Origin: an uncultured Ectothiorhodospiraceae bacterium
GTDB lineage: Bacteria > Pseudomonadota > Gammaproteobacteria > Nevskiales > Oceanococcaceae
Assembly (NCBI GenBank): GCA_937141935.1
Contig: CAKZQS010000047.1
Coordinates: forward strand, 1-41,739
Length of the DNA: 41,739 nucleotides
Direction of reading: 5' to 3'
Numbering within the stretch: the stretch's first letter is position 1; every line of letters starts with the position of its first letter. Of the stretch, positions 41,419-41,739 are shown in pieces. The notes under the pieces are model-generated. The model saw only the letters and a list, made by a program, of their open reading frames with translations, was not told the origin of the DNA and did no database searches. A program made the position numbers and the translations under genes.

Positions 41419-41739
41419 CTAGTCCAGCGAAAACCGCATCTGCGTGCCGGCCACTTCCAGGCTGTCGCCGGAGCTGAGTTTGCGCGGCTTGTTGTCGAGC
41501 ATGTCGCCGTTGAGCTTGGGCCGGTTGGGCGCCGTCGGCGGACCGACGTGCACGGCGTAATAGCCATCGCCGCGGCGGGTGATGGCCGCCACCTGCACCC
41601 CGGGCTTGCCCAGGGTGGTGAGGGCCTTGACCAGCTTCAACGAACGCCCGGTATTGGGCCCACTGCTGACGGTGACCTTGCCCACGGGCAGGCGCTTGGC
41701 GCCGGCCGGGGGCGTGTTCGGCGCACCCGGGGCGGCGGG
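41419..41739 (-). CDS. FHA-domain protein, 5'-truncated by the window edge
   Basis: Only the C-terminal 106 residues are visible, open to the right edge. After a Pro/Ala-rich linker (APNTPPAGAKRLP) comes a forkhead-associated-type fold: VTVSSGPNTGRSLKL, TLGKPGVQVAAITRRGDGYYAVHV, LNGDMLDNKPRKLSSGDSLEVAGTQMRFSLD region. FHA domains bind phosphothreonine peptides, but the canonical Gly-Arg and Ser-x-x-His are altered here (TLGKPG, ITRRGDGYYAVHV), so this is the degenerate variant found in many proteobacterial FHA proteins. A GTG at 41685 is not the start, because the frame stays open beyond it. The rest of the protein is unknown. Confidence 0.75.
   Translation of the reverse strand, partial: PAAPGAPNTPPAGAKRLPVGKVTVSSGPNTGRSLKLVKALTTLGKPGVQVAAITRRGDGYYAVHVGPPTAPNRPKLNGDMLDNKPRKLSSGDSLEVAGTQMRFSLD

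Overview
The window looks like a piece of chromosome from a very GC-rich gammaproteobacterium (about 70% G+C by eye, strong CTG/GCC/GGC codon bias). The gene order from about 12.9 kb onward is the conserved backbone known from Pseudomonas and relatives: pcnB-folK-panB-panC-panD-pgi, queG divergent from nnr-tsaE-amiC-mutL-miaA-hfq-hflX-hflK-hflC-DUF2065-hisZ-purA, then a tRNA-Leu, rnr, an OmpA lipoprotein, rlmB, rpsF-rpsR-rplI and dnaB-alr. Together with the DUF1329/MMPL/DUF3450 genes this suggests an aerobic member of a lineage such as Nevskiales/Solimonadaceae. That placement is a guess; the gammaproteobacterial assignment is firm.

Region 1 (1-10871) is the accessory and most interesting part. 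After a 5'-truncated unknown gene comes a tightly packed, co-directional run: a LolA-like periplasmic protein, an MMPL/RND transporter carrying a C-terminal cyclic-nucleotide-binding domain, then a TonB2-type energy complex (DUF3450 protein, TtpC-like long ExbB, short ExbB, ExbD, TonB). It ends in an 845-residue periplasmic protein that joins a TPR-like solenoid to a complete DUF1329 domain. Five junctions in this run have start and stop codons overlapping or within 3 bases. I read it as one operon for a proton-motive-force-driven trans-envelope route for a lipid or other hydrophobic compound. The parts are known families; this combination and the fusion are what deserve attention. No outer-membrane receptor or porin is visible in the window.

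Region 2 (10962-13157) holds an AarF/ABC1 atypical kinase, a DUF2505 START-like protein and a small DUF2970 membrane protein. Region 3 (13158-18955) covers RNA polyadenylation (pcnB), folate (folK), the full pantothenate set panB-panC-panD, and pgi. Region 4 (19136-26812) covers queuosine (queG on the minus strand), metabolite repair (nnr), t6A tRNA modification (tsaE), an AMIN/LysM cell-wall amidase, mismatch repair (mutL) and tRNA i6A (miaA). Region 5 (26879-33248) is the hfq-hflX-hflKC cluster with DUF2065, hisZ and purA. Region 6 (33249-41302) has about 470 bases with no recognisable gene, a minus-strand tRNA-Leu(CAG) with a strong promoter and terminator, rnr (whose start lies inside that tRNA promoter), an OmpA-like lipoprotein, rlmB, the rpsF-rpsR-rplI ribosomal operon with its promoter, structured leader and terminator, and dnaB-alr. 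The right edge cuts a minus-strand FHA-domain gene.

Long antisense open frames occur throughout but are high-GC shadows and are not annotated. No CRISPR array, insertion sequence, prophage or rRNA was seen.
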